Below the pieces are notes generated by a model. It saw only the letters and a list, made by a program, of their open reading frames with translations, did no database searches and was not told where the DNA came from. Of a DNA stretch of 64,000 nucleotides, positions 1-11,060 are shown one piece after another. The stretch is from contig JAJHZJ010000418.1 of the NCBI GenBank assembly GCA_023548195.1, positions 1,213,520 to 1,277,519 of the forward strand, written 5' to 3'. A program made the translations under genes and the position numbers. Each line of letters begins with the position of its first letter. Positions within the stretch are counted from its first letter, which is position 1. Origin of the DNA: Bettongia penicillata ogilbyi. Its lineage: Eukaryota > Chordata > Mammalia > Diprotodontia > Potoroidae.

Positions 1-165
1 CTCAGTTCCAGACATTTTTCTCTAGCTGTCCCTTATATATGGAATGCTCTTCCTCCTCATTTCTACCTCCTGGATTCCTTTTCTTCAATTCCCAGCTAAA
101 ATCCCATCTTGTACAGGAATCCTTCCCTAACCTTTTTAAATTATAGTGCCTTTGCATATGGCAAA
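1..165 (+). repeat. L2 LINE 3' fragment
   Basis: The stretch reads as the familiar 3' part of L2, with phrases such as 'tggaatgctcttcctcctc' and 'cccagctaaaatcccatctt' in sense orientation. It is cut by the window edge. It is a dead fragment without coding capacity. Confidence 0.7.
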
Positions 166-469
166 AGACCAAAGACTGTGAAGCAGGGAGGTGAAATTGT
201 GCAGAATGATTGAAGACCAGGTTCTCCCAGGTTCCAGGAGACATGAGGGGAGAAACCATATAAGCAATATAAATGACTCAGATCAATCAGCAGTAAAGAC
301 AGCATGGCTGTCACAGTGGAGAGTAGATGCCTCTTCACTCATTCTTTTTTCTTGCTGTATGTTTTTGGAATGGGAAACAATTTTGGAATTTTCCAAAGAA
401 ATAAGGTACCTGCATTGATTTGGACTATCATCTTGCTGACTAGGAAGAGATTCCAGATTTGGTTAACTG
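166..469. other. Unassigned stretch
   Basis: No recognisable repeat and no convincing exon. Short open frames are present on both strands but show no protein-like composition or splice-site support. Confidence 0.5.
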
Positions 470-1075
470 AGGAGTACAGAGCTGTGGTGTGTAGGATCTT
501 CAAGGAGGACTAGCACTTTTGGTGTGAGGTTTTGCAGAGCCTTTTTCAGGGCTACTCATCCATCTTTGATATCTTCCTGACATTGAATTCTCACTTGTGG
601 CTCCAAGGAGGTATAGCATGTTCAGTGGCTACACTCTAGTAAACCATCTTGGCAGACACTCTGAACTAGGTTGAAGGTAACAGAAAGGCCTCAAACCCAT
701 AGTTGAGTTAGAGGGATGTCTACCCCAAGCAAGTAAAGAATCCCTCCCCCCACCCTCCTTAATGGGCAGAGGAGAACAATTTGTTCCATCAGTCATTAAG
801 GTGGCTGAAGTAAGCACTATGGATTAAGTTCTTAGAGCTTGGTTAAACATCAAAGACACCAAAGTCATCCACTGCATTATAGGAGGTTGCTGGTTGTCCT
901 AACTTTTGTTTGGCCACTAGACTTTGATGACTCTGGAAGAGAGAGCAAGGCAGATGATGACTTTGTGAACTCAGTCTCACTTAAATCCAATTGGTGCAAG
1001 AGACAAGACCACCTCATGATATCATTGGTCTTCGAAAATGGACAAATGGCAACAAATGGTGTGCCTAAATTTTTA
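470..1075 (+). repeat. RTE-tailed marsupial SINE, copy 1
   Basis: About 600 bases that line up phrase by phrase with 39050-39645 (same strand) and 62205-62735 (opposite strand). Shared landmarks are 'ctcaaacccatagttgagtt', 'gtctaccccaagca', 'gccactagactttgatgact' and the end 'ggtcttcgaaaatg' followed by 'gacaaatggcaacaaat'. That CAA-rich tail resembles the 3' end of RTE-clade LINEs, which suggests mobilisation by RTE. The family name is inferred. Confidence 0.65.
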
Positions 1076-1438
1076 TAACTTCTCCAACATTGACCATTAT
1101 TATTGTCATTTTATGTAGGGCATAAAGTGAAACTTTAGGGTTGTTCTGATTTGTATTTCTCTTGTTATTAATGCTTTGGAACATTTCTTTCATATGGGGT
1201 TAATAATTTGTAATTCTTCTTTTGAGAATCATTTGTTCATATTCTTTGACCACTTATCTATTGGATATTGGCTTTTGGCTTCATAAATAAAAATGAATAT
1301 GTATATCTCTATAAATTTATACAAATATAGAATATATTATATATGTATATGCACATTAATCTACATAGTCATATAAAATGTACATGTACTCATAAAATGT
1401 ATATGTAAATCAATTATGTATTTGTATATGCATATATA
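1076..1438 (-). repeat. L1 fragment, antisense, part 1 of a split copy
   Basis: Antisense L1 ORF2 3' sequence, recognised by 'ttctgatttgtatttctctt' and 'catattctttgaccacttat', which occur in the same order in the larger L1 at 23.6-23.9 kb. From about 1290 it becomes very AT-rich low-complexity DNA. A SINE follows, and the same L1 orientation resumes after it. Confidence 0.7.
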
Positions 1439-1675
1439 AGGTACCTAGATGGTACAGTGGATAGAGTGCAGATTCTGGAGTCAGGAAGACATGAGTTCAA
1501 ATGTGACCTGAGATACTTGCTAACTGTGTGACGTGAGCAAGTCACTTAACCCTTTTTTCCTTAATTTCTCATCTGTAAAATAAGCTGAAAAAGGAAATGG
1601 CAAACCACTCCAGAATCTTTGCCAAGAAAAACTCAAAGGAGTTAACAAAGAGTCAGACACAAGTGATAAATAAAA
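1439..1675 (+). repeat. tRNA-derived marsupial SINE inserted in L1
   Basis: A typical copy: 'gatggtacagtggatagagt', then 'tctggagtcaggaagacatg', the tRNA-like 'gagttcaaatgtgacctgag', 'gcaagtcacttaaccc' and the tail 'aaatggcaaaccactcc'. It is flanked by 13-base imperfect direct repeats (1426-1438 and 1676-1688, 12 of 13 identical), which fit a target-site duplication, although the flank is AT-rich and so less informative. Confidence 0.85.
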
Positions 1676-1739
1676 ATATGCATGTATACATAAAACAAAT
1701 ATATGTATATATGCAAAATACATGAATAAACAATTAAGA

Positions 1740-4445
1740 TTAATTTTTTATTTTGGATATCAAACCCTCATTGGAGAAATTTGATACATTTTTTTCCCCA
1801 TTGGCTACTTCTCTTCTTATTGTAGATGCATTAATTTTGCCTGTGAAGAAGCTTTTCAGTTTCATGCAATTGAAGTTACATTTTACCTTTTATAAATGCC
1901 TCTTTGTTTTGTTTGATTAATAATACATCTGCTATGCATACCTATGAGAGGAATGTTATCTTCTTCCCTTCTGATTTTTTTATAGATTTTAAAAATAAAC
2001 TTTAATATTTGCATCACATGTCCATTTAGAATGTATTGTAGAACATGGCATGAGATGTTGGTCTATGCCTCATTTTTTGCTCAACTTCTTTCCAGTTTTC
2101 CCAGAAGTTTTTCAGATAGGGAGACCATTTCTAAATAATTATTTTCTCCTTCATCAAACACTGGAATAATGAGTTCATTATTTCTGATTCTCCTTTGTCT
2201 AGTCTCTTCCTTTGATCCACCTCTCTATTTTAAAATTATTGCCAAATGGTTTTGATGACCACATTTTATACCATAGTTTGAGGTGTGGAAGTGTTATTCT
2301 AGAGCTTTTGGTTTTCTTATTGTTTCATCAAGTTCTATAAAGTATTCCTTTTGTAATTTGATTGCTGTACCATTAAAAGTGTAAATTAACTTTGGTTACA
2401 TTGTTACTATTTAAGTTGTTCTTTCTTATACTTTAGTTGCATCCCTAAAAGTCTGACATGTTTCGTTGTTCACATTATCATTAGTATTTTGATTCACTAA
2501 TTATTTAAAATTTTATTAAGTCTCCATATGTGTCTGTCTTTTGTTTGTATTTCCTAAAGTTATTAATATTTTTATCATATGAAGGGTATATTTACTGTTA
2601 CTGTTTTTTTTTAAAGAAAAACATTTTTAAAGATTTCTCTGTGTGGTAAATGTTTGTGAAAATTCCATATCATTCTGAGAAATATAAGTGTACTTGTAAA
2701 TATATATGAACACATGTACTCATCTATCTATAAACACACATATATTCTTTTGTGGCTTCATTTAGAAGATACTATAAGTCTTTTAACTTACTTCACCATT
2801 TTTTTCAGTTCTATGTTTTTTCCTTTGTTTATCCTTCTGTTTGACCTATTTAAATCTGAGAGAGATGGAAATCTGTCACTATTGTGTCTATATCTTCTTG
2901 TAGTTCAGCTAATCTTACTTTTATTAATTTAAATGCCTAGGCATTTGGAACATGTTTAATGTTGATTTGTGGTATATGGTTCCTTTTGGCATAATTTAAT
3001 ATCTTTATCCCTTTTTATATTTTGAATATTTGTTTTTCCTTTATCTGACAGCATGATTTTCTCTTTTTTATTATGTATTTTTTATGTATTTGTTTTTAAA
3101 TCTGTTTTTTGTAAGTAGAAGATTGTGTAATTTATATTTCTTATCCATTCTATCACTCTTTTCCATTTTATTGGATTATTTAATCCATTCTAATTTAAAG
3201 TTATGAGAATTTGGCTTTTGTTTTCTTCCCTTTGTCTCTAATTTGCTTTTCTCCAAATCATGATTTTCCCCTCCTCCTTTATAAACATAGTACAACGTCT
3301 CTTCATTTATTTTAGCTTAATCTATTTTAAGCCACCCACTTCTTGCATCTAAATTCCTCATCTTTGTGCCCCTCCTCTTGTTTGCTGCTCCTTTTCTTAC
3401 TTTTGGAGCTTTTCTTATTAGTCCTCCTCCCCTTATATCTAGTTAAAAATTCGTACATTTTTCCCCTCTCCTCAGTTAAATAGTTAAATAGAATCCCTTT
3501 TCCTCTCCTCCCTTTCAATTTCTTTTTTTATTACTTATTAAAAAGAAACTAACTTTTTGTATCCCTTTTAAAAGAAGCATTTCTCTCATACTTTTTATTA
3601 TCTTTTCATTCTGCTATCCTAGAAGGTGATAGAGATAATATTGTCCCATAGTAGGAATCTTTATATTTCTCCAGTTATACAATTCATTACTGACCTTTGC
3701 CTTCTCCTTCATCATTTATTCCCTATTGACCTGGAAATCTCTTCCCTGCTATTCCATGATCATCCAGTCTTCTTCATGCCCATTGACTTTATGAGCTCTA
3801 ATTCCCCTTCTTCTGAGGCAGGATTAATGTTCTCTCTAAGCACCAAATTCCTGCAGATCATACCCACTATAAGGTTTCCACTTTCTTTTGTAAAGTATCT
3901 CACCCTCCCATCACTGAATCAAAATTTCCTCATTTTTTCCCTTTTTTTTAATCCTTCCCTTTGCTTCCTTGCCCATTTTCCCTGTTGATATTAGTCTTGG
4001 ACTTGATTAGGGTGTATCACATAGTTCCCTTTACTTTCTTTCCCCTCTTTTATCAACCTTCCCATTCTTTAATTTATTTACACAGGCACACACAGAGACA
4101 CACACATATATAAAAAGACATTGATTCAACCATAGGTGGGAGGTTGTGAGGTTTTTTCCATGATGTTTCAGACTTATTTCTCCATCATCGCTTCTGTTTG
4201 ACTTCTGCTTTCAACATTATCTTCCTGTGTATATTTAGCAAAAAAAAAAAAATCTCTTAATAGTCTCTGTTATTATTTTCTTCTTGTTTTCCTTGGTTGC
4301 TGTATTTATTTACCTTTCTTGTATTTCTGTTGTCTGGGGTGTTTGAGAAGCAAATAATTTCTTCAGGTTTGGTTTTCCTTCTAGGAATATTTTGAATGCT
4401 TTCTTTTTATTGAATATCCATATTTTTCATTTGGCTTTATATTCT
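1740..4445 (-). repeat. L1 LINE, old antisense copy, part 2, internally deleted
   Basis: Read on the minus strand this follows L1 order. The ORF2 C-terminal half lies at about 1740-2450 ('gaagcttttcagtttcatg', 'tggtctatgcctcattttt'). The endonuclease and ORF1 side lies at about 2800-4445 ('gagatggaaatctgtcacta', 'gtttttcctttatctgacag'). Most of the reverse transcriptase core present in the 23-29 kb L1 is missing around 2450-2700. Every frame is broken by stops, so this is a fossil. Open frames inside it, such as 3626-3988, are chance products of T/C-rich antisense sequence. Confidence 0.65.
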
Positions 4446-4494
4446 TAAAGGCAGGGATCTTATTTTATTTATCTTTGATCTTTCATAACAAACA

Positions 4495-4735
4495 GCAAAA
4501 ATGCCACAGGCAAACAGCAGTCATGAGAGATCCAGGTTCTAATCGTAACTCTGACAGTCAATACCTATTCAATTCTGGGCAAATCACGTAAATTCTCTTC
4601 ACCTCAGTTGCCCTATCTGTAAAGTGGGAACAACAGTATGTGTACTACCTACTTCACAAGGTGATAAAGCAATTTTAAAATCTTAAAGCCCAATATACAT
4701 GTGAGCTATCATTATTTGTTGAATGAATGAGTAGA
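4495..4735 (+). repeat. MIR (CORE-SINE)
   Basis: Sense MIR structure: 'ctgggcaaatcacgtaa', 'cacctcagttgccctatct', 'gtaaagtgggaacaacagta', then 'ctacttcacaaggtgataaa' and a 3' end reading 'gttgaatgaatga'. All parts are diverged. Confidence 0.75.
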
Positions 4736-5402
4736 GTTTTATTTGATTTAGCATTCAATTATTAATAGTTTATGAGCATCTATTTCTGAAATAGTTATGG
4801 AATTTTACTTTTAAACATATTGCTTATTTCCTCTTAAACTAAGTAAATCTCTCTCTAACCTCATTAAAACTGAGTTCAGGTACTAAGCAGTTACTAAAAA
4901 ATCTCCCACAATTAAAGGTTCTTTGTATCTTTGAATATTATAGATTTTTCCCAAGTCTAAGGCAATGAAATGTAGAAGGGAAAATTCAAGGAATTGCTTC
5001 TTTCCAATACAGTTTTTAATTTCCTCATAAAATTTCTGTTTTGGAAGTGTTCTCACATTATCCATCCTGTTAAAATTCAAGTTTTCATAACAAGTTATGA
5101 TATTCAAGTTATAAATTCTAAATTAATATGAACTTATATTAAAGCATAGTATTTATTCCTTATTTCATAGTAATAAACTAGAAGTTAAATTTTTGCACAG
5201 GCTTAGTGTTCTTGGATCCTTGAATTATTCACCTTTGAATTTCATCTTGTTCGTAGAATACTCAAGTATATGCTCATTACAAGATTCACAGATGTCTAAA
5301 GATATATTCCTCCACTGTCCAAAGAAATATCAACTTCTTGTGAGTGGGAGGCATAAAGACTGTGCTATTTTTCTTCCAAAAGAAGGAATCCATAGGATTA
5401 TG
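4736..5402. other. Unassigned AT-rich stretch
   Basis: No repeat family recognised. A 74-codon minus frame (4883-5107) and a 72-codon plus frame (5193-5411) are within the length expected by chance and lack splice or composition support. Confidence 0.5.
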
Positions 5403-5575
5403 GCCTCATAGATTTAGAACCGGATAAAGTCTTTGAAGTCATTTAGTCCAACCTCCTTATTTTTGCAAAGAAGGAAACTGAGAAGTAACTTGCTCAAGAT
5501 CACACAGGTAGGAAGGGACAGAACTAGGATTTAAATGCAGGTCCTTGATTCTTTTCTACTACACCAGGATTGCCT
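5403..5575 (-). repeat. MIR/CORE-SINE, antisense
   Basis: Shows the antisense MIR signature: 'catagatttagaaccggata', 'catttagtccaacctcctta', 'aaggaaactgagaagtaact', 'gatcacacaggta' and 'atttaaatgcaggtccttga'. Confidence 0.8.
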
Positions 5576-7269
5576 ACCCAAAATTTAACATTTAACTAAC
5601 TTGGAATCAATTCTGGGTCTCATGAATACAGAGTGATATAGTACTTACTTTCTCATGTGGCTCCTGGAAATCATTTTCATTCGTTCAGGACTAATATATA
5701 TTATTTTTTTTTTTTGGTTTTAGTATTTCCTCTAAGGATGTCTTCCTACATATTCTCTTTTCTTTGTTTTTGGAATACTAGAAGGTTGAAATTTTCTACT
5801 CAAACCCATATCTGAAGGTAAAGAGAAAGAATTTCTTAGCACTGAAGGTACTGACCAGTCCCATGACTTTGATTCTAGGATAGATGCAACTAGAGGAAAG
5901 ATTTGACAAATCATGAGTCACATACATTTTGCTGCATGGAAAAGGACACCACTGATCTTGTTGTATGGTAATTCTCCTAGTTCTCTCCCCCTCCTCACTT
6001 TTTGGACTTGGGTGTATCACTCCCATAGGTGCGGGAATATGTTTGGTTAATTTCAAACTGAATAAAAGTTTAAATATCTCTGTATAGAACTGAATGTTGG
6101 TTTTCCGGACATAAAGAGTTTGGGGAATTTCCATTTCTGGGGAAGAAAAATCTTAAGATTTCTTATCTAATTCGCCCCTCATACACAAAATAGTAAAATA
6201 ACTAATACATAAAAGGCATCCCTGAGGAACTTTAGAGATAATGTATTTTCCCTTCACCATATGTCCAAAATAGGTTAGTGGAATAATTCCTAGAAGCAGA
6301 GTGATAGAACCTCAAAAATTCCCTCTAGACCTACAATTCTAAAATCTGCGTTAAATAAGCAAGCTCCTAATTACAATGGGCAAGAGATTTGCTAATGCCA
6401 CCTGATCTCAAACCCTAAGAACCTCAAACCAGTCTTCCTCAGCTTAGCTTGGAAGAAGTTGGATTCAGAGACTGCCTCAAACTATTTTGCAAATGGCCTG
6501 GGTTTGGCAGAACTCAAAATGAATTTTATTAGGCACCTTTTCCTTCTAATTTCCAGACTCTGGACTTTAAGGGAAATTCATCCCATCTGCTTCTTATTCT
6601 ATCCCACTAAACTCATAATGTTGCTTGGTATGTACCAGAAACCTTATGAGTAAGGATTAGAAAGCTTAAAAATATATTTTTTTTCCTTATGGGGGATAAG
6701 GAGGTTTTCTTTTCCCCAAGAGTAAACAAGCCTGAGTTCCAATCCAGACTCAGAGGTACAAAGGAAGTTCTCCCACTGCATTCTTAGAACCTTAAGAGGT
6801 ATAAATCTGTCCTGTCAAAAGAAAATAATCTACAAACAATAAACTTAGGGGAAATAATGAAAAGTTCAAATTGTTTTATGTTCTTGTTGTAGGTACAAGG
6901 GGCAATTATAACAAATCTCTAATCATCAGCAAAGGAATGGCAGCTGGATGACCCAATACTATAAAATAGCCCATGATCCTGTTGCTAAGGGAACCTCATA
7001 GTTGTTTAGGATTTGCAAAAGTTCATGCTATCTTTGTATTATACAAATTTAGCTTTCCACATTGCAATGTGTATATCTCTGGTAATTGATGCTGACCAGA
7101 CCAACAGATGGTCATAGGTTCCAACATAAAAGAAGCTTAACTTACAATATTTTCTCCCTTTCTTTTCTTAGCTTGTTGGATAAACCTAAAAAGAGCCCAA
7201 GTCCTGTGGTCCATTAGTCTAAAAAAAAAAAAAAAAACACTCCTCTAAATGATCTAAAGTTACCCTTTG
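5576..7269. other. Unassigned sequence, 1.7 kb
   Basis: Mostly unique-looking AT-rich DNA. A 17-base A run lies near 7219-7235. A 112-codon minus frame (5796-6134) is the longest here. I see no domain motif in it, and it has no flanking acceptor and donor pair that would make an exon, so I do not call it a gene. Confidence 0.45.
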
Positions 7270-7525
7270 TTTGGAAGGCTTCGTGATGTATTTGAAAGAA
7301 TCCTACATTTCCAATCCTAGGACTTCTCTTCAAATTCCAGTTCAAAATTGAAGTGATAGGCACTTTCACTTATTTGAGTGATTTGGAGTAAGGCACATAG
7401 CCTCTCTGAAACTCAGTTTCCTTATCCATAAAATAAAGAGTTTTATGAGCTCTCAAGTCCTTTCCAGTTGAAAAACTATGATATTGGTAGCTAAGTTCTG
7501 TAATAATAATGATATTATTAATAAT
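7270..7525 (+). repeat. MIR-like SINE, diverged
   Basis: Weak sense MIR resemblance, best at 'ggcacatagcctctctgaaa' and 'ctcagtttccttatccataa', followed by 'tcaagtcctttccagttg'. The middle is poorly conserved. Confidence 0.6.
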
Positions 7526-7589
7526 GGTGATTGTATATTAGTGAAATTTAAATAGTCTTTTTGAAATAGAATTTTTTGCAGGTAACTAT

Positions 7590-7830
7590 ATGCTTGGGGG
7601 AAGTTGGGTGGCACAGCGGATAGAGTGCTGAGTCTGGAATCAGTAAGACATCTTCCTCAGTTCAAATCTGGCTTCCAACATTAGCAAGTCACTTAACTGC
7701 CTTCATTCTTCATCTCTAAAATGAATTGGAGAAAGAAATGACAAACCACATCACCATCTTTGCCAAGAAAACTCCAGATGAGATTATCAAGAATCGGACA
7801 CAACTGAAATGATTAAACGATAACAATAAC
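7590..7830 (+). repeat. tRNA-derived marsupial SINE
   Basis: Begins 'gggtggcacagcggatagag', continues 'tctggaatcagtaagacatc', 'agcaagtcacttaactgc', and ends 'tttgccaagaaaactccaga' followed by 'tcggacacaactgaaatgat'. This is the full-length arrangement seen in the other copies of the window. Confidence 0.88.
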
Positions 7831-8055
7831 TATTTGTTTAGAAAGAATTCAAGGTGTGATGTCAGGAAAGACTTGGAAACAGTTAGAGTGCTCTACAAGC
7901 AGAATGGGGTGGTAGGTTCTTCCTCACTGATGGTCTTTAAGCAAAGACTGGGAGGTCACTTGTTGCATATGTTGTAGAAGGGATTTTGGGGGGATCTGCA
8001 CATTATACTAAATGGTCACTTAGCTCCCTTTCTACTCTACTCCAAAATTCTGTGA
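7831..8055 (+). repeat. CR1/L3-type LINE 3' end
   Basis: Reads like a CR1/L3 terminus: 'ggttcttcctcactgatggt', 'aagcaaagactgggaggtca', and the end 'tctactccaaaattctgtga', equivalent to the usual 'ttccaactctaagattctat'. Short and diverged; the assignment rests on these phrases. Confidence 0.6.
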
Positions 8056-8215
8056 TCTGTTCTAAGCTTCCAATTACATGAATGAGGAAAGTGAAGCCCA
8101 GAAAGACTTAGTATTTACTGATGGTCATAAAACTATTTAATGGTAGTACTTGGATGAAAATCTTCATCCAGGTCAGTATTTTTAGCACAACAACCCCACA
8201 CTGCCTAAGAAACTA
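8056..8215 (-). repeat. MIR fragment, antisense
   Basis: Antisense MIR core with 'tgaggaaagtgaagcccaga' and a trailing 'acaccccacactgcc'-like end. Diverged. Confidence 0.55.
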
Positions 8216-8735
8216 ACCACACTGTCATAAGGAACAAGGAAAAGTCAATTTCCTTTTTCTTTGATGGCAGAATTATTCTCCAAATGTTTTCCTCATTCTT
8301 CTACATATTTTGTCTCCTACTGTGTCTTCCCTGTGGCATTAAGCTTTTTCATAATACTGTGAGAAAACAAATTAAGCATCTCTATCAACTAACAGATTCT
8401 AATTTAATCTGTTTAAGATTTGTTGATAATAATTTAAATTTGCTTCCTAGAATTTCTCTGGGACTATCAACCCCTTCTGAGAAGACATCTGATTTTCTAT
8501 AGTACTCATGTAAAAGTCCCACCATGGAAGTATAACCCACTGAAGGATAAAAACTGCTAAATAGAGAGATTTGTCACATCTATATTAGAGAATTGTATAT
8601 TTCAGATACTTATGATTATTCCCACCCCTCCCTTGGAAAATTAATGCATATCCTTTTATCTCAGAGGCCTCTCTGTGATTCATTTTTTTTCCTTCTTCAA
8701 AATGAAATGATTGCAAGTTGAGTTGATAAGTTGTC
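8216..8735. other. Unassigned stretch
   Basis: AT-rich DNA with no recognised repeat. A 72-codon plus frame (8284-8502) starts with a hydrophobic run, but I see nothing beyond chance in it. Confidence 0.5.
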
Positions 8736-9460
8736 AAAGCCTGTCACCAAACAGTTTAAACAGATACATTGTTGATGGAACTGTAAATCAATTCAGTCAT
8801 TCTGGAAAACAACTTGGAATTATGCTAATAAGGTGACTAAAGTGTCCATGTCCCGTGACCTAGAGCTCCTCCTTCTAGGAATATATTTAAAGGGAGTCAA
8901 AGCTGGTAGGAAAGTTCCCACATGTGTTTACAGCTAAATTTTTTTGGTAGTGAAGAATGAAAACAAATGCATATCAATTATGAAATGACTAAGGAAATTT
9001 TGGTCCATGAATATAGTAGAACATGGCTGAGTCATAAAAAATGATGATGATGAAGAATATAGAGGAGCGTGGGAAAACATATGACCTGATGCAAAGTAAG
9101 GTAAACAGAACCAAAAAAACCAATATATACATCTACAGCAATGTGTTTACAAGAACAACAATAGTATTAAAATGAAGTTTAAAGTAGTATAATTATAATG
9201 TATAAAGGCAGTATAATATATATTGGGCCAGTAGAAGAGATGAGAAAATCTTTTCTCCCTTCTTTGCAGATGTGAGGGAAATATGGATGTTGAACATTTC
9301 ACATAATGACATATGCAGTTGATTTGTCAGTTTTGTTGAACAGTTTTTTCCCCCCTTTTCTCTTTTTAAATTCTTTGTTTTAGGATATGGCTCTCTGAGT
9401 AATGAAGGGGTAAGCAATATATTCAGAAATGAAATTGATACAAAATTTAAAACTATGAAA
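8736..9460 (+). repeat. L1 LINE 3' end, sense
   Basis: Sense L1 ORF2 end and 3' UTR: 'ttgttgatggaactgtaaat', 'tcattctggaaaacaacttg', 'gacctgatgcaaagtaaggt', 'gtttacaagaacaacaatag', and the 3' UTR phrases 'ttttgttgaacagtttttt' and 'ggatatggctctctgagtaa'. The ORF is destroyed by stops and small indels. Confidence 0.8.
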
Positions 9461-10595
9461 GTAATTTCTTTTAAAGATAGATGAGATTGTATTCTGTTTC
9501 TAAGCTTCCTTCCAGGTCTGATGTCCTTTGATTATAATTGCAATTATAAAGGGAGACCTAGATTATTTGAATCACAAACTGACTGTCCCTTGGCATTAGT
9601 TAGAGGAATTTATGTATTAATCTAGGCAGGTAGAATTATTTCCTCAGGTTTACAACTGATTTTATAATTGAAATATAAATCTTATTCTTGACATAATAAT
9701 ATGTATAAATATTGAAAAATGCATTTGGGTAGTTTGCGTGATAGCCTTTAGGTGTCTGATGACTAATTTATATGTTATATGTCTAATTTATAGAGATGTG
9801 ATTGATTGATATAAGTATTTGATGTATTCGGTTGCATTTCCTGATAAATCACTGATTTTCCCCCTTATCCCCCATCTATTGCACCATATTTTAATGGAAG
9901 AAACCAATTTTTCCACACTTTCTTGAAAAAAAATCTACTTAAAAATTTGTTAAGGTCTATTTTATTCAAAACTTTATGGTAATTGCTAGGGAATAATTCA
10001 AATTTAGATAAGACAAATTCTCACCCCTCATTGAATTTACAATCTAGTGATATGACAGATTTTGTTCAATAACCTCTATTGGGTCTTTCATTTTATCTTT
10101 ATGTATACTCCCTCCAACAATGAAGATCAAAATCCATCCACACCTGACTATTCCATTCTATTCTTGTCCATATTTTCCACAAATTGATCATGAGGAGGAT
10201 CTTTCCAGTTTCTGGAAGATTTCCATGCTGTAGTCATTGATTTTCTCCTACAAGAATGACCCATTTTTTTTTTTTTGTCATACAATGTATTTCCCTGATG
10301 ACATACTTTGTAAAACTTCTGCATAATTTTTTGTAATATCTTGTAATGGGATTACATCTACCATGTACCTTTTCATGATCCTTTGGGTAATCCTCAGTTT
10401 AAATTATTTGGATACTATAGTATTCCAAGACCATTTAACCATATTATCACCAATTACCATTTTCTCAGATTTTTTCTTCTTTTGAAAATCAGCACATATT
10501 TTGCCCATTTCCACTCTTTTGTGATTCTCAAAGACTCTTCAAAGAGGATTTCAGTGATCAAATATGCAAATTATGTTAGCTACTTTTGAAAATAA
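9461..10595. other. Unassigned AT-rich stretch
   Basis: No clear repeat. T-runs occur near 10263-10277. A 68-codon plus frame at 10383-10589 is not convincing. Confidence 0.45.
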
Positions 10596-10599
10596 TTGA

Positions 10600-11060
10600 C
10601 CTGGGCCTTGAGCCTGAACTTATATTCTTTCTCCAGTCTCTTTCCATTCTAATTCATTCTTCATACACACATTTGAGAAATTGATATTCCTAAAGCATGG
10701 TCTGACCATGCCAATTCCCAGAGGTTCTCTCTTGACTCAAGGATAAAATAAACTTCTCTTTCACAATCTGACTTCAGCCTACCTTCCAAAATTTGTTGCT
10801 TCTTATTCCACATTATGTATTCTATATTTTAATCAAATTTGCCTTCTTGAAAATAACCTTCCATCTCATATCCCTGTGCCTTTGCATAGACTGGCCCCCA
10901 TTCTTGAAATGTATACCTTTCTCAACCCTGCCTTGTAGAATTCTGAGCTTCCTTCAAAACTCAGCTGAAAGATGACTTCCTCAAGGAAATCTATCTAGTA
11001 CTATCAAAAGGAAACAACATTTAATATTGATACCTCTTACAAGCTCTTATTTGCAAATAC
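10600..11060 (+). repeat. L2 LINE 3' region, sense
   Basis: Carries the L2 order in sense: 'taaagcatggtctgaccatg', 'ggataaaataaacttctctt', 'tgtgcctttgcatagactgg', 'cttccttcaaaactcagctg' and 'cctcaaggaaatctatctag'. Open frames inside it (for example 10793-10975) are L2 remnants. Confidence 0.8.

Noticed and set aside
1450..1560. tRNA-like promoter boxes, considered as a tRNA gene
   Set aside because: These belong to the tRNA-derived SINE head; there is no cloverleaf with intact acceptor stem.
3626..3988. 120-codon plus frame, hydrophobic
   Set aside because: Lies in antisense L1 DNA; T/C-rich sequence gives long Phe-Leu-Ser frames without meaning.
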